From assembly GCF_902506535.1 (NCBI RefSeq), contig NZ_LR733825.1:127206-191205 (forward strand): a DNA stretch of 64,000 nucleotides, in the 5' to 3' direction. This document shows, in pieces, positions 36,905 through 47,934 of the stretch. Numbering within the stretch: the stretch's first letter is position 1; the number at the start of each line of letters is the position of its first letter. Made by a program: the position numbers and the translations under genes. The notes under the pieces are model-generated. The model saw only the letters and a program-made list of their open reading frames with translations. It was not told the DNA's origin and searched no databases. Source of the DNA: Pseudomonas sp. 8Z. GTDB taxonomy: Bacteria; Pseudomonadota; Gammaproteobacteria; Pseudomonadales; Pseudomonadaceae.

Positions 36905-38524
36905 TCAGTGTTGGAAACGGATGAAACCCTTGGGCGTCGGCTGCAGGCTGGGTAGCTCGTCGGCATCGTCGTTACTGCTGCGCGGACGGCGTGCCGCTTG
37001 CTGGCGGGTCTGGCGCGTTGGAGTGGCTGCATTGTCGATCTTGAAGAAGTCCATCAACTGCTGCAGTTGCTCGGCTTGGCCGCTCATTTCCTCGGCGGTA
37101 GCGGCCAACTCTTCGGAGGAGGAGGCCGACTGCTGAGTGATTTCACTGAGCTGATTCATGGCGGTATTGATCTGGCCAACACCGCTGCTTTGCTCTTCTG
37201 AGGCGGCGGCGATCTCTTGCACCAGGTCAGAGGTTTTAGTGATCGATGGCACCATCTGATCGAGCAAGGTGCCGGCGCGCTCGGCCAAGGAGACGCTGTT
37301 CTTGGCCACTTCGCTGATTTCCTGCGCGGCGATCTGGCTGCGCTCAGCCAGTTTGCGCACTTCGGCGGCGACCACGGCGAAGCCTTTGCCGTGCTCGCCG
37401 GCACGTGCAGCTTCGATGGCGGCGTTGAGGGCCAGCAGATTGGTTTGGTAGGCGATGTCGTCGACGATGCCGATTTTGTCGGCGATGGTTTTCATCGCGG
37501 CCACGGTGTCCTTGACGGCCTTGCCACCTTCGTCAGCTTCACGCGCGGCTTTACCGGCCATGCCATCGGTGACCTTGGCGTTCTCGGTGTTCTGCGCGAT
37601 GGAGGCGGACATCTGCTCCATGGAGGCGCTGGTCTGCTCGACCGAAGCGGCTTGCTCGGAGGCGCCTTGGCTCATGCTTTGCGCCGTCGCGGAAATCTGC
37701 TCGGAGGCGCTGGACAGTGAATCGGCGTTGCTGCGCACTTCGCCGATGATCTGGGCGAGCTTCTCCACCATGCCTTTGATCGCGGCCAGCATGCTGGTTG
37801 TATCGCCCGCTTTGGTCTCGACCCTGGCTGTCAGATCGCCTGCGGCGATGCGCGACACCATTTCGGCGGCATAGGCGGGTTCCCCACCGAGTTGGCGCAG
37901 CAGATTGCGGGTGATGAACAGACCGACCAGCGCGATCAGCACCAGGGTGACACCGGACACACCGATGGAGGTCAGGGTGGCGTTCTGCAACTGGTTATTG
38001 GCCTCGACGGTGGCCTGGTCGCCAAGCTTCTCGTTGAAGTCCACGTGCGCTTCGAAGGCTTTGGCTACGTCATCAGTGATGGCTGAGTTATCCAGAATCA
38101 TCTTGGCCGCCGCTTCGGTCTGGTTTTCGGCGGAGAGTTTCATGACGGCAGTTTGCACTTCCTTGAAGCGCGCCAGCGTCGCCAGCACCTTGTCCAGCAA
38201 TTGCTGATCCTCGTCATTGGAGAGCAGCTTGCGATATTCCTCCGTGGCGTCTTGGAGGCTTTGCTCAGTCCTGCGGATGTCCTCTTCGATGATTCGCATG
38301 CCGGCGCCATCCGTGGTCAGGATGTGTTTGTACATCTGCCGGATCAGGTCTTTGGAATTACTCTCCATCGCCCGCAAGGCGAGGAGGCTGGGAACGGTGT
38401 TTTCGTTGCCATAGTTGGCCGAGGCGAATACGGATTTGAGTTGGTATTGGCCAACGCCGGCCAGCACGATGATGCCGAGCAAGGCTGAGAGAACCAGTAG
38501 GATCATTTTTTTGCTGATAGTCAT
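36905..38524 (-). CDS. Methyl-accepting receptor with 4HB-type sensor (mcp2, cluster A)
   Basis: 539 residues. A first membrane helix (about 8-27), a helical periplasmic domain of about 155 residues like a four-helix-bundle sensor, a second helix (about 186-207), a HAMP domain beginning [16 protein letters not shown], and a standard signalling domain. It ends GFIRFQH. Its ligand is unknown. The start overlaps the stop of the preceding cheW (ATGA). Confidence 0.94.
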   Translation of the reverse strand: MTISKKMILLVLSALLGIIVLAGVGQYQLKSVFASANYGNENTVPSLLALRAMESNSKDLIRQMYKHILTTDGAGMRIIEEDIRRTEQSLQDATEEYRKLLSNDEDQQLLDKVLATLARFKEVQTAVMKLSAENQTEAAAKMILDNSAITDDVAKAFEAHVDFNEKLGDQATVEANNQLQNATLTSIGVSGVTLVLIALVGLFITRNLLRQLGGEPAYAAEMVSRIAAGDLTARVETKAGDTTSMLAAIKGMVEKLAQIIGEVRSNADSLSSASEQISATAQSMSQGASEQAASVEQTSASMEQMSASIAQNTENAKVTDGMAGKAAREADEGGKAVKDTVAAMKTIADKIGIVDDIAYQTNLLALNAAIEAARAGEHGKGFAVVAAEVRKLAERSQIAAQEISEVAKNSVSLAERAGTLLDQMVPSITKTSDLVQEIAAASEEQSSGVGQINTAMNQLSEITQQSASSSEELAATAEEMSGQAEQLQQLMDFFKIDNAATPTRQTRQQAARRPRSSNDDADELPSLQPTPKGFIRFQH

Positions 38525-39063
38525 TTGCCGGCTCCAGCGCGTTCGCGCAAATCGGATTGGAGGTCATTAGATTGGCCAGCCATGGCGGCGATCTGCGCGA
38601 TCGACAGCACTTGCTCCATACGCAACAGGGTGAGGAAGTGTTCGTCGATGCGAGCCATGTCCTCGATAAATTCAGCGCGAATGCGGCTGCCAAACGCCGG
38701 CGCTTGGCGGATGGCGTTTGGCTCGATCTCCAGCACGGCGTTGACCGCGTCGACCAGTGCCCCCATCAGATGGGTTTCCTCTTCGTCGAGGATTTCCACG
38801 ATGACGATGCAGGTGCGGGCGCCGAGGCGGGTGCGCCCATGGCCGAAGCGCTCGGCCAGGTCGATGATCGGCACGACAGCGCCGCGCAGATTGATCACCC
38901 CGCGTACCAGGCTTGGCATCATCGGCACCAGGGTGATCTGGTCGAACTCCAGAATTTCGCGCACGTAGCGGGTGGCCACGCCATACAGCTCTTCGCCAAC
39001 GCGGAATGTCAGGTACTGGCGTTGCAGGCCTTCGTTGCTGAGCAGTTCAAGGTCGATGGACAT
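38521..39063 (-). CDS. cheW: CheW coupling protein (cluster A, after mcp3)
   Basis: 180 residues with the CheW fold signatures [40 protein letters not shown] and [15 protein letters not shown]. It differs from the other cluster A CheW mainly at both ends, so the two may serve different receptors. It overlaps mcp2 by four bases and starts 3 bp after mcp3. Confidence 0.95.
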   Translation of the reverse strand: MSIDLELLSNEGLQRQYLTFRVGEELYGVATRYVREILEFDQITLVPMMPSLVRGVINLRGAVVPIIDLAERFGHGRTRLGARTCIVIVEILDEEETHLMGALVDAVNAVLEIEPNAIRQAPAFGSRIRAEFIEDMARIDEHFLTLLRMEQVLSIAQIAAMAGQSNDLQSDLRERAGAGK

Positions 39064-39066
39064 GGC

Positions 39067-41274
39067 TTAACCCCTGAAGCGGATGAATCCGCTCTCTTGC
39101 GTGTCATCCGTGGTGACGCTACGCGGCACCAGGCGGGTGGCCGGTGCTGTTGTGCGCGCCGGGGTATTGGTCGCGCTGTTGCGTACGGCCAATTGGAAGA
39201 ACTGCATCAGGTTTTGCAGGTTCACCGATTGGCTGGTCATTTCCTCTGAGGTGGCGGCCAGCTCTTCGGCGGCAGCGGCGTTTTGCTGGGTGATATCGCT
39301 GAGCTGGCCCATGGTGGCGCTGATTTGTTTGACCCCGGTGCTCTGCTCTTCGGAGGCGGCGGAGATTTCCTGCACCAGGTCGGAGGTCTTGGCGATCGAG
39401 GGCAGCATGTGGTCGAGCAGGGTGCCGGCGCGTTCGGCCAGAGAGACGCTGCTTTTGGCCACTTCGCTGATTTCCAGCGCGGCGACCTGGCTGCGTTCGG
39501 CCAACTTGCGTACTTCGGCGGCGACCACGGCGAAGCCTTTGCCGTGCTCACCGGCACGGGCAGCCTCGATGGCGGCGTTGAGGGCCAGCAGGTTGGTCTG
39601 GTAGGCGATGTCGTCGACGATGCCGATTTTGTCGGCGATGGTTTTCATCGCCGCCACGGTATCGCGCACGGCCTGGCCGCCCTCGCTGGCTTCGGTGGAG
39701 GCTTTGCCGGCCATGCCATCGGTGATGCGTGCGTTCTCTGTGTTCTGTGCGATGGAGGCGGACATCTGCTCCATGGCGGCGCTGGTTTGCTCGACCGAAG
39801 CGGCCTGGCTGGATGCCGCATGGCTAAGGCTTTGCGCCGTGGCGGAAATCTCCTCGGCGGCGCTGCTCAGCGAGCTGGTGGACTGGTGCACCTGGCCGAT
39901 GATCTCGCCCAGCTTGCTGACGGTGGTGTTGAGCGACTGTTGCAGCTCGTGCAAATGCCCTTGGTACTCGCCGCTCATGTTGCGGGTCAGGTCGCCTTCG
40001 GCCAGCCCGGCGATCACGCTCATGCCTTCGCTGAGGGGGATGATGATGGCCTCCAGCGTGCTGTTGATGCCTTCGACGATGCGGCGGAAGTCACCTTTAT
40101 GGCGCTGGGCGTCGGCGCGTGTATCGAGCCGCCCCTCGGTGGCGGCCTGGCTGAGCATCTGGGTGTCTTCGGTCAGCGCCTGAATGTTGCCGCGCAAGGT
40201 CTCGATGGTGTCGTTGATAAAGGCTTTCTTGCCGGGGAACTGCTCCAGCGATGCCTTGAGATCACCCTCGCCGAAGGCCTTGATGCAGGCCATGGCCTTT
40301 TTCTTCACGCTGATATGGCCGGCCACCATGGCATTGATGCCTAGGGCGATTTCGGTATACGCGCCCTGGAAGCGGCTGGCATCGATGACCACGTCGATAT
40401 CGCCTTTGTCGTGCTCTTCGGACATATGGCGCATTTCGTCCATCAGGCCGGTGAGGTTGCTGCGCAAGGTCTCGATGGTCTGGTTGATAAAGGCTTTCTT
40501 GCCGGGGAATTGCTCCAACGGCGCTTTGAGATCGCCCTCGCTGATGGATTTGACGCAGGCCATGGCCTTTTTCTTCACGCTGATATGGCCGGCCACCATG
40601 GCATTGATGCCTAGGGCGATTTCGGTATACGCGCCCTGGAAGCGGCTGGCATCGATGACCACGTCGATATCGCCCTTGTCGTGCTCGTCGGACATATGGC
40701 GCATTTCACTCATCAAACCCGTGAGGTTGCGGCGCAGGGTTTCGATGGTGTCGTTGATGAAGGCCTTCTTGCCGGGGAATGGCTCCAGCGGTGCACGCAG
40801 GTCGCCTTCGGCAATCGAGCGTACGCAGGCCATGGCTTTTTTCTTCACCTCGATATGGCTGGCCACCAGGGCATTGATGCCTTGCGCCATGTCGCCGTAG
40901 CGGCCTGGCAGGCGCGTGTCGAGGACGGCATCGATGTCGCCACGGGCATGTTCGTCGCTGACTCGACGCAGCTCCTGGGCGAGCCCGCCCAGTTGGCCGT
41001 CGATTCGTTGCAGGTGTTGATGCAAGGTGGCGGAGGTTGGGACGCCATGGCCATCGGCTTGGGCCAGACGTGCGGCGAGCGCGAACGAGGCCATTGGGTC
41101 GCTGCCCAGGTACTGACTCAAGAGGCGTTGCAGCAGTAGGCCCTGAATGGCCACGGCCAGGCAGGCCAGGATGGCGATAGACAGGCTGGCGCTGCTATTG
41201 AGGTCAATGGTCAGGGCCAGTAGTGCGATGATGGCGGTTGCCGAGAGTGCCGCAATGCGAATGCTTAGGCTCAT
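39067..41274 (-). CDS. Methyl-accepting receptor with three tandem 90-residue HAMP-like modules (mcp3, cluster A)
   Basis: 735 residues. A short membrane hairpin (about 7-24 and 30-49), then three modules of exactly 90 residues starting near 107, 197 and 287, plus a degenerate fourth near 377, then the signalling domain and the tail ESGFIRFRG. Modules 2 and 3 are identical over about 39 residues (from GDIDVV through VKKKAMAC). It is mcp1 plus one extra module. The start overlaps the cheA stop (ATGA). It probably relays an internal or membrane signal; the ligand is unknown. Confidence 0.93.
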   Translation of the reverse strand: MSLSIRIAALSATAIIALLALTIDLNSSASLSIAILACLAVAIQGLLLQRLLSQYLGSDPMASFALAARLAQADGHGVPTSATLHQHLQRIDGQLGGLAQELRRVSDEHARGDIDAVLDTRLPGRYGDMAQGINALVASHIEVKKKAMACVRSIAEGDLRAPLEPFPGKKAFINDTIETLRRNLTGLMSEMRHMSDEHDKGDIDVVIDASRFQGAYTEIALGINAMVAGHISVKKKAMACVKSISEGDLKAPLEQFPGKKAFINQTIETLRSNLTGLMDEMRHMSEEHDKGDIDVVIDASRFQGAYTEIALGINAMVAGHISVKKKAMACIKAFGEGDLKASLEQFPGKKAFINDTIETLRGNIQALTEDTQMLSQAATEGRLDTRADAQRHKGDFRRIVEGINSTLEAIIIPLSEGMSVIAGLAEGDLTRNMSGEYQGHLHELQQSLNTTVSKLGEIIGQVHQSTSSLSSAAEEISATAQSLSHAASSQAASVEQTSAAMEQMSASIAQNTENARITDGMAGKASTEASEGGQAVRDTVAAMKTIADKIGIVDDIAYQTNLLALNAAIEAARAGEHGKGFAVVAAEVRKLAERSQVAALEISEVAKSSVSLAERAGTLLDHMLPSIAKTSDLVQEISAASEEQSTGVKQISATMGQLSDITQQNAAAAEELAATSEEMTSQSVNLQNLMQFFQLAVRNSATNTPARTTAPATRLVPRSVTTDDTQESGFIRFRG
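40285..40674 (-). repeat. In-frame tandem DNA repeat inside mcp3 (270-bp period)
   Basis: Bases 40285-40404 recur without visible mismatch at 40555-40674, 270 bp (90 codons) apart. Two further copies of the 90-codon module are more diverged. This points to a recent unequal duplication of one HAMP-like module. Confidence 0.9.
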
Positions 41275-43430
41275 TGCACGGTGCTCCTGAGTGGGCTGGA
41301 TTGAGTGGCAGCACGCATGCTGCCGTTTTGCGTGACTTGGGCCAGCAGGCCCGGAATATCGAGGATCAGGGCCACAGCGCCGCTGCCGAGGATGGTGAAG
41401 CCGCTGAGCGCGGGAACCTGGCAGAACACCTTGCCCAGCGGTTTGATGACGGTCTGAAACTCGCCGAGCAACTGGTCGACCACCAGCCCGGCACGTACGC
41501 CTGCATAGCTGACCACCACCACGTTTTCACGGCGTGGCGGTGTGCTCTGGTCGTCGAACATCTGCCGCAGACGGATGAAAGGCAGCACGTCGCCGCGCAG
41601 GTCGAGGTGCTGTTGCCCGGCCAGTTGCTCGCTCGGTAGCTCGATGCATTCCTCGACCATATCCAGCGGCACCACGTAGCAGGACTGGCCGACACCGATG
41701 AGAAAGCCATCGATGATGGCCAGCGTCAGTGGTAGGCGGATGCGTACGCAGGTGCCTGTGCCGAGGGTGCTGTCCAGCTCGACGCTGCCGCGCAGGGCGG
41801 TGATGTTGCGCTTGACCACATCCATGCCGACGCCGCGGCCGGAGAGGTTGCTGATCTGCTCGGCGGTGGAGAAACCGGGTTCGAAAATCAGGTTGAAAAT
41901 TTCTTTGTCGCTGAGCTGCTGGCCTTCGGCGATCAGGCCGCGCTGAGTGGCTTTGGCGAGGATTTTCTGCGGGTTGAGGCCGCCGCCGTCGTCGGACACT
42001 TCGATGACGATGCCGCCTGCCTCGTGGTAGGCATTGAGGCGCACCACACCTTGCAGCGACTTGCCTGCTGCCAGGCGGACATCGGCAGGCTCGATGCCGT
42101 GGTCCATGGAGTTGCGCACCAGGTGGGTGAGCGGATCGCCGATCTTCTCCACCACTGTCTTGTCCAGTTCGGTGTCACCGCCGCTGATCTGCAGGACGAT
42201 GTCCTTGCCCAGCTCCTTGGACACGTCGCGCACCACGCGCTGGAAGCGGTTGAAGGTGGCGCCGATTTGCACCATGCGCAGGGTCAGGGCGCTATCGCGC
42301 ACTTCTTCGACCAGACGCGAGAGGGTTTCGGCGGACTCGCACATATCCAGCAGGCCGCTGCGTTGAGCCAGCATGCGGGTGTTGGCGCCCGCGATGATCA
42401 GCTCGCCGACGAGATTGATCAGTTGATCGAGCTTGGCGGCATCGACGCGGATCAAGTTGGTGTCAGCGTTGGCGCGAGGTGTTTCCTTGGTCGCCACGGC
42501 GCGGTTATCGCTGGCGTCGGGCGTGGGAGTGGTCGCCTGTTGCGTCGCCGATGTTGCAACGCTGGTGCTCGCTTCTGGCACCAGTGCTGCGGCATCAACC
42601 TTTGTGCAACGCACCAGGCGTTCAACTTGTAGGGCGCCTTCGTTGGCGCGGGCCTCCAGTACCTCGCGCAGGGCTGAGAGTGGCGCACCGGGTGGCAGGA
42701 TGTGGAGGCTGCCGTCTTCGCGGACGAACTCGAAGGCGCCTTCGATGGCGCTGGCTTGGGCGTCACTGGCAAAGCTCAGCTCCAGGCCCAGGTAGCAGGT
42801 TTCGGCATCCATCTCGTCGAGATTGGGCAGGTGATCCTGTACGACTTCGATGTGCAGAATCTGGCCGAGGGTGCTCAGGTAGCGGACGAAGGCCAGCGGA
42901 TCCATGCCGTTGCGCAGCGTGTCAGGGCCGAAGCGCAATGACAGGTACCAGTTGGCAAGGCCGTCGCTGCTGGCGCTGAGTGGGGCGCTGGGCGTGGCGG
43001 CGCTTGTGGTGGCAGCCGTGGTGGCGGTGTTTGGTTGCAGGTAGCGGCTGAGTGCGGCGACCAATTCCTGGCCGTGGGCGTTTACGCTGTCGGGCAGCTC
43101 TGCCAGGTCTGCACCACTGGCCAGGTGGCGGATCAGTCCGGCCAGGTGGTCACCCACCTTGAGCATCAGGGCAATCAGTTCGGCATCGAAACGCAGTTCG
43201 CCGCTACGGATGCGGTCGAGCACGCTTTCCGCTACGTGGGTGAAGGCGACGATGTTGTCGAAACCGAACAAGCCGGACGAGCCCTTGATGGTATGGGCTG
43301 CGCGGAAAATGGCATTGATCAGCTCTTGGTCGTCTGGCGCCTGTTCAATCTGCAGCAGGGCGTCTTCCATCTGCTGCAGCAGTTCCTGGCTTTCGGCGAT
43401 GAAGGTGCCGATGACACTGTCGAGGTTCAT
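41271..43430 (-). CDS. cheA: CheA chemotaxis histidine kinase (cluster A)
   Basis: 719 residues. P1 phosphotransfer domain with His46 in [12 protein letters not shown], a middle region resembling a response-regulator-binding domain (about 165-270), an Ala/Thr-rich linker, a dimerisation helix pair ([18 protein letters not shown]), the ATP-binding domain ([34 protein letters not shown]) and a C-terminal CheW-like domain. It autophosphorylates and passes phosphate to CheY and CheB. It overlaps mcp3 by four bases and the STAS gene by one. Confidence 0.97.
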   Translation of the reverse strand: MNLDSVIGTFIAESQELLQQMEDALLQIEQAPDDQELINAIFRAAHTIKGSSGLFGFDNIVAFTHVAESVLDRIRSGELRFDAELIALMLKVGDHLAGLIRHLASGADLAELPDSVNAHGQELVAALSRYLQPNTATTAATTSAATPSAPLSASSDGLANWYLSLRFGPDTLRNGMDPLAFVRYLSTLGQILHIEVVQDHLPNLDEMDAETCYLGLELSFASDAQASAIEGAFEFVREDGSLHILPPGAPLSALREVLEARANEGALQVERLVRCTKVDAAALVPEASTSVATSATQQATTPTPDASDNRAVATKETPRANADTNLIRVDAAKLDQLINLVGELIIAGANTRMLAQRSGLLDMCESAETLSRLVEEVRDSALTLRMVQIGATFNRFQRVVRDVSKELGKDIVLQISGGDTELDKTVVEKIGDPLTHLVRNSMDHGIEPADVRLAAGKSLQGVVRLNAYHEAGGIVIEVSDDGGGLNPQKILAKATQRGLIAEGQQLSDKEIFNLIFEPGFSTAEQISNLSGRGVGMDVVKRNITALRGSVELDSTLGTGTCVRIRLPLTLAIIDGFLIGVGQSCYVVPLDMVEECIELPSEQLAGQQHLDLRGDVLPFIRLRQMFDDQSTPPRRENVVVVSYAGVRAGLVVDQLLGEFQTVIKPLGKVFCQVPALSGFTILGSGAVALILDIPGLLAQVTQNGSMRAATQSSPLRSTVQ

Positions 43431-43735
43431 CAGTGCACCTCCTCGGTTGCCAGCAGGTCATCGATTGCGCTCAGGGTGAGCAGCTCCATCACGGCCGCGC
43501 TGCCGGCGTTGAACTGCAGGTCGATGTCCTGACGGCGAGCCTGTTCGCGGGTGGCCAGCAGCAATTGCAGGCCCGCGCAGTCGAATTCGTCGACCGCAGA
43601 GAGGCCGATCTGCAGGCGGATGGCGCCTTGCAGGGCGGCACACAGGCGTAGCTTGGTGTCGGCTGCGGTGTAGATGCTCAGGGCACCTTCGAGCTGCAGA
43701 TGGCGGGTGTCATCGGGGGCGTCGGTCGCTTGCAT
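43430..43735 (-). CDS. STAS-domain protein (cluster A)
   Basis: 101 residues with an anti-sigma-antagonist-like fold: a strand-rich start (LQLEGALSIYTAADTKLRL), then LSAVDEFDCAGLQLLLATREQA, in which the usual Asp-Ser phospho-site is DC, so phosphorylation by an SpoIIAB-like kinase is unlikely. It lies between cheY and cheA, as in several non-flagellar chemosensory clusters. Its role is unknown. Confidence 0.88.
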   Translation of the reverse strand: MQATDAPDDTRHLQLEGALSIYTAADTKLRLCAALQGAIRLQIGLSAVDEFDCAGLQLLLATREQARRQDIDLQFNAGSAAVMELLTLSAIDDLLATEEVH

Positions 43736-43750
43736 GGAGCACCTCGCGAA

Positions 43751-44119
43751 TCAGGGCAGAATCAGTTTGGAAACGGCGGTGAGCATCTGCGCCGGTTGAA
43801 ACGGCTTGACCACCCAGGCCTTGGCGCCTGCGGCCTGGCCTTCGCTTTTCTTGGCGTCGCCGGCTTCGGTGGTGAGCATGATCACGGGGGTGAACTTGTA
43901 GTTGGCCATCTGCTTGACGTTTTTCAGGAAGGTGATGCCATCCATGTTCGGCATGTTCACGTCGCTGATGATCAGGTGCACCTTGCGCCCGTCGAGCTTG
44001 GTCAGGGCATCTTTGCCGTCGACACCTTCGATGACCTCATAGCCGGCGCTTTTCAGGGTCATGCCGACGACCTGGCGAATGGAGGCCGAGTCGTCGACGA
44101 TAAGAATGGTCTTGGTCAT
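43751..44119 (-). CDS. cheY: CheY response regulator (cluster A)
   Basis: 122 residues, a single receiver domain: acidic pair in LIVDDSAS, phospho-acceptor Asp53 (IISDVNMPNMDG), the MLTTEAG switch Thr and the WVVKPFQP Lys. It is the likely target of CheA encoded two genes on. GAGG precedes the start at 44119; an upstream in-frame ATG at 44125 is less well placed. Over 80% identical by eye to the CheY at 57817. Confidence 0.96.
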   Translation of the reverse strand: MTKTILIVDDSASIRQVVGMTLKSAGYEVIEGVDGKDALTKLDGRKVHLIISDVNMPNMDGITFLKNVKQMANYKFTPVIMLTTEAGDAKKSEGQAAGAKAWVVKPFQPAQMLTAVSKLILP

Positions 44120-44129
44120 GGGCATGTCC

Positions 44130-45290
44130 TCAGAAGAAAGTAATGTCGGAAGTGCTTTCAGCGGCAGCACCGCTGCGACCGTGATGGATGTCGTGCTGCT
44201 CAGGCATGGTGTAGGTGTGGGCCAGCTCCGATAGCCAGGTGCGGGCGTCGACCCGCTCGCAGGGCTCGCTCAGGTGCTCCGCCAGGCGCTCGATGTCGTC
44301 GCGCATGTGGCCGAGCATCTGGCTGACCCGATCCTGGAATTGCAGGGCTACCAGTACTTCGGAAATTTCCGCGCCGACCGCCTGGTTTTCTTGCTGGAGT
44401 GCCGCGCCGTGTTCAACCAGGTGGGTGGCGCTGTTGCGCAGATCCTCGGTAATTCGGCGGATGATCTGGCTGGCCCCTTGTAGGGTGTTGGCATCGCGGT
44501 CGGCGTGCTCGTTGGATACCTGCAAGGTGCGCTCGATGGCCGAGCTGACGGTTTCAATGGTTTCGTCGATGCGTTTGCCGGTGGCTTCGGAGAGGGTGGA
44601 GAGCTTGCGCACTTCATCGGCGACGACGGCGAAACCGCGCCCGGCTTCGCCGGCCCGCGCGGCTTCGATGGCGGCATTGAGTGCCAGCAAGTTGGTCTGC
44701 TTGGCGACGTCACCGACTTCCTTGGCCATGGTGCGCAGTTGCGTGGTATAGCCGCTGAGGTTGATCACCTCGGCCAGCAGGGCTTCTTTGCTGCTCAGGG
44801 CTTCGCGCAGTTGGCTGATGATCACTTCTAACTCGTGCTCGCTGCTGGCGAGCAGATTGAGCAGCGATTGTTCGTCGCTCTGGTTGCCCGTGCTGACCAC
44901 GGCATTGATCCGCATGGCCAGTTCGGTGAAACGCTCGCTCAGCGATTCGATGGCGGTCTGCGTGTGCTGACGGGCCGCTTCTATCTGTTGCGACCAGACG
45001 GGGGAGATGCTGCGGCAGAGGTCTGCCAGCCCGTCGACGTGGTGCACGGCTTCTTCTGCCTGGCCAGCGCTGAAGCCTGCCTGGTAAGCCTGTTCAAGTG
45101 CAGTTGCCTGCTTGCTGGCCAGGCTGCGCATGTTGGCCAGCAGCAGCGCACCTGGTAGCAGTGCTGCCGCCAGCCAGTAGGTGCTGGGGAGTTGGAGGGT
45201 CAGCCAGACGAGAACCAAACTAGCGCTGCTGACCAATGCAGCGGCAAGCCAGGGCATCCATGGGGGCGTGGTTTGAGCGGTCACGTTCAC
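44130..45290 (-). CDS. Receptor-like protein with CheZ-type DxxxQ segment and ITFF tail (cluster A)
   Basis: 386 residues. Two N-terminal membrane helices (about 14-32 and 38-55), no ligand domain, and a short receptor signalling region containing [20 protein letters not shown] and [15 protein letters not shown] (about 197-231). Then comes [18 protein letters not shown], where Asp320 and Gln324 are spaced like the catalytic Asp/Gln of the CheY-phosphatase CheZ (D-x-x-x-Q). After a linker it ends [11 protein letters not shown] and finally SDITFF, an acidic/aromatic tail that could bind CheY as the CheZ tail does. The gene is directly upstream of cheY. The phosphatase role is inferred from motif and context. 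Confidence 0.82.
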   Translation of the reverse strand: MNVTAQTTPPWMPWLAAALVSSASLVLVWLTLQLPSTYWLAAALLPGALLLANMRSLASKQATALEQAYQAGFSAGQAEEAVHHVDGLADLCRSISPVWSQQIEAARQHTQTAIESLSERFTELAMRINAVVSTGNQSDEQSLLNLLASSEHELEVIISQLREALSSKEALLAEVINLSGYTTQLRTMAKEVGDVAKQTNLLALNAAIEAARAGEAGRGFAVVADEVRKLSTLSEATGKRIDETIETVSSAIERTLQVSNEHADRDANTLQGASQIIRRITEDLRNSATHLVEHGAALQQENQAVGAEISEVLVALQFQDRVSQMLGHMRDDIERLAEHLSEPCERVDARTWLSELAHTYTMPEQHDIHHGRSGAAAESTSDITFF

Positions 45291-45422
45291 ACTCCATCGA
45301 GCAACGAAGCCGGGGGGTAGGCTCTCAGTGTTGGTTGACAGAATGATCGGTGGTGCGGGGCTGGAGCATCGGTGTATCCCGATGATGGCGTAGGGACACT
45401 CCTTTTTTTTGTAGGGCTTTTC

Positions 45423-46052
45423 CTACCGTGCCAATTGTTCCGTCATGGCGAAGCGGATGATGTCGGCATTGCAATTGAAGCCCATCTTTTCCATCAGGCG
45501 GGTTTTGTGGGTGCTGACGGTTTTGTTGCTGATGGCCAGGCGCTCGGCGATCTGATTGACGCTCAGGCCGTCGGCCAGCAGACGCAGGATCTGGAACTCT
45601 CGATCCGAGAGGCTTTCCAGGCCGCTGCCACGGGGTTCTGCCTTAGCGAAGGCCAGTTGCTCGGCGATGCGCGGATCCAGATAGCGGCCACCGCCAGCGA
45701 CTTTGTTGATGGCGGCGAGCAGGGTTTCGGCGTTGTGATCCTTGGTCAAATAGCCGTGGGCACCTGCGCGCAGTGCGCGCTGGGCGATCTGCGGCTCGTT
45801 GTGCATGCTCAGCACCAGAATGGGCAGTTTGCTGTAGTGGCTGTGAATGCGGGCGATCAGATCCTCGCCACTGATGCCGGGCATGCTCATGTCCAGCAGG
45901 ACAAGGTCGATGTCGACATTGCGCAGACTTTCCAGCACCTGACCGCCGTTTTCGGCTTCTGCCACGACTTGCAGGCGACTGTCGAATTCGATCAGTTGCT
46001 TGAGACCGTTGCGCATGAGGGTGTGATCATCCGCGATCATGATTCGCGTCAT
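45423..46052 (-). CDS. NarL/FixJ-type response regulator (cluster A)
   Basis: 209 residues: an N-terminal receiver (Asp54 in LVLLDMSMPG) and a C-terminal LuxR-type helix-turn-helix (SDREFQILRLLADGLSVNQIA, then ISNKTVSTHKTRLMEKMG). It probably regulates transcription when phosphorylated by the kinase encoded upstream, whose stop overlaps its start (ATGA). A 132-bp gap with an imperfect GTAGG-CCTAC motif separates it from the next gene. Confidence 0.93.
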   Translation of the reverse strand: MTRIMIADDHTLMRNGLKQLIEFDSRLQVVAEAENGGQVLESLRNVDIDLVLLDMSMPGISGEDLIARIHSHYSKLPILVLSMHNEPQIAQRALRAGAHGYLTKDHNAETLLAAINKVAGGGRYLDPRIAEQLAFAKAEPRGSGLESLSDREFQILRLLADGLSVNQIAERLAISNKTVSTHKTRLMEKMGFNCNADIIRFAMTEQLAR

Positions 46053-47845
46053 GAGCTCTCCTGAGTTGACTGGACGGGCAGGGTTGCCTGGACGGTGGTG
46101 CCTTGACCGGGATGACTGAAAATGACCACTTCACCGCCCAGGCTCAGGCCGCGTTCTCGCATACCGGCAAGGCCCAGTGAGCGCCTGTTGGCCTGGCTGG
46201 GGTCGAAGCCACAACCGTTGTCGGTGATATCCAGGCGGTAGCCGTCGTCGATGCGGTCGAGGCTCACCAGCGTGCGTGTGGCGCCGGAGTGGCGGGCGAC
46301 GTTGTTCAACGCTTCCTGAACGATGCGGAAGGCGGTGGTGGCCTGGGCGTCGGACAAGGCTGGCTCTTCACTGTAGGTGGTGAGTTCACAGGCGATCCGC
46401 GTGTGTTGGCGAAACTCTTCGACCAGCCACTCCAGCGCCGGGTAGAGCCCCATGTTGAGAACCGCAGGGCGCAGGCTGGTGGCGATGGAACGTACCACCT
46501 GTATGGTGCGGTCGCACAAGCCCATCAGTTTGTTGGCTGCGTCATCCAGACCGGGTGCCTGGGGGCCGAATTGCAGATGCAGCATGGAAATGCCCATACG
46601 CAGGGCTGTCAGGTGCTGGCCGAGTTCGTCATGGATTTCCTGGGCGATCAGCTTGCGCTCTTCTTCCCTGGCCGATTCACGGCGGCTGGTCAGTTCGCGT
46701 AACTGCTGGTTGCTGTCGGCCAGCCGCTTTTCTGCCTTACGGATGCTGGTGATGTCGCGCCCCAGCGATAGAACGCTGACGATCTCGCCATTGGCGCTGT
46801 ACTCGGGAACCAGTTGCACCAGGTAGTGGAGCTGTTGCTCGCTGGGGCCGTCGATGCCGTGGATCAGTTCTTCTTCCACGGCCGTACCGCTTTGCGCGAC
46901 CTCGCGCACCATGTCGGCCATGATGTCGACTTGCGAGTTGTTGCCAAAAGCATCGCGCGCGGAGCGGCCCTTGGCCTCTCGTAGTGGCAGTTGGCACAAG
47001 GCTTCCAGTGCCGGGTTGGCATACAGCAGGCGGAAGTCGGGGGTGACGCGACCGATGGCGTCGTGAGTGTTTTCGATCAGGGTGCGGAACTGGCGTTCGT
47101 TCTGTTGGAGGATTTCGGTCAGGCGCTGTTGTTCGGTGAGATCATGCAGCAAGGCCAGGCTGTAGCCGCGCCGGTCATAGTGGAAACGGGTGAACTTCAC
47201 CGAGACATAGCGGTGGCTGCCGTCCAGGGGGTTGTTCAATTGCAGTTGCAGTGCGCGCTGGTTCTGCACCAGCTCCTGCAACTGTTCATCGCTGTAGTGC
47301 GCCAGGGGGAGCAAGGCCTGGCCGATGCTCTGGCCTTGCAGGTAACGCTGCGCCTGGCCGAGCAGGCTGCAGGCCGCTTCGTTGAGGTAGCGGATATTCA
47401 GGGCGTCATCGAGCAGCAGGGCGCCGTCGGCGGTGTAGTCGAGTGCGAAACTGAGCAGGTAAGTGAGTTCGGCACGTTCCTGGGTTGAGCGTGGTGGGCT
47501 GAGGCGAATCAGGAATCGGTCGATCTCGGCTCCGCCTGCGGACACTCCGGAAACACTGGTTCTCAACCACTGGTAGGTGTCTTGCGCGTTGCGCAGACGT
47601 AGCTCGCCACATGGGATGTCGGCTTGCTGACTGCCGGCACGCGCCAGGGCGTGGGTCAGGGCATCGCGATCCTGCGGGTGCAGCCAGTGTGTCAGGGGCT
47701 GTGGTGCGGGAACGGTTAACGGCGCGCCAATCATCCGTAGCAGGGCGGGGTTGGCCCGCTGCAGGCAACCGTTCAGATCCAGCAGCCCCAGGCCAACGGG
47801 TGCCGACTGCCAGATGGGTTCAAGCAGGGCATCTGTCGTGTGCAT
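46049..47845 (-). CDS. Multi-PAS sensor histidine kinase, NarL-type (cluster A)
   Basis: 598 residues, no membrane segment. Three PAS-like domains (about 1-115, 125-245 and 250-370) precede the HisKA_3 dimerisation region, where His405 lies in EIHDELGQHLTALRMG. The ATPase domain has DITDNGCGFD and GLAGMRERG boxes. It is probably a cytoplasmic sensor (redox, flavin or small-molecule) paired with the downstream regulator by overlap. The signal is unknown. Confidence 0.93.
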   Translation of the reverse strand: MHTTDALLEPIWQSAPVGLGLLDLNGCLQRANPALLRMIGAPLTVPAPQPLTHWLHPQDRDALTHALARAGSQQADIPCGELRLRNAQDTYQWLRTSVSGVSAGGAEIDRFLIRLSPPRSTQERAELTYLLSFALDYTADGALLLDDALNIRYLNEAACSLLGQAQRYLQGQSIGQALLPLAHYSDEQLQELVQNQRALQLQLNNPLDGSHRYVSVKFTRFHYDRRGYSLALLHDLTEQQRLTEILQQNERQFRTLIENTHDAIGRVTPDFRLLYANPALEALCQLPLREAKGRSARDAFGNNSQVDIMADMVREVAQSGTAVEEELIHGIDGPSEQQLHYLVQLVPEYSANGEIVSVLSLGRDITSIRKAEKRLADSNQQLRELTSRRESAREEERKLIAQEIHDELGQHLTALRMGISMLHLQFGPQAPGLDDAANKLMGLCDRTIQVVRSIATSLRPAVLNMGLYPALEWLVEEFRQHTRIACELTTYSEEPALSDAQATTAFRIVQEALNNVARHSGATRTLVSLDRIDDGYRLDITDNGCGFDPSQANRRSLGLAGMRERGLSLGGEVVIFSHPGQGTTVQATLPVQSTQESS

Positions 47846-47934
47846 CGTTTCAAGCCTTCCTTGATGGTTGCCCTTGTGAGCGTGGAGGGTTTACGGCACG
47901 CTTGCCGGGGCGCGTAACCGGCAGGCGCTCGGTG

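Noticed and set aside
40285..40674. Regular repeats that might suggest a CRISPR array
   Set aside because: The period is 270 bp, an exact multiple of codons, and lies inside a receptor coding frame; there are no short repeats with unique spacers.
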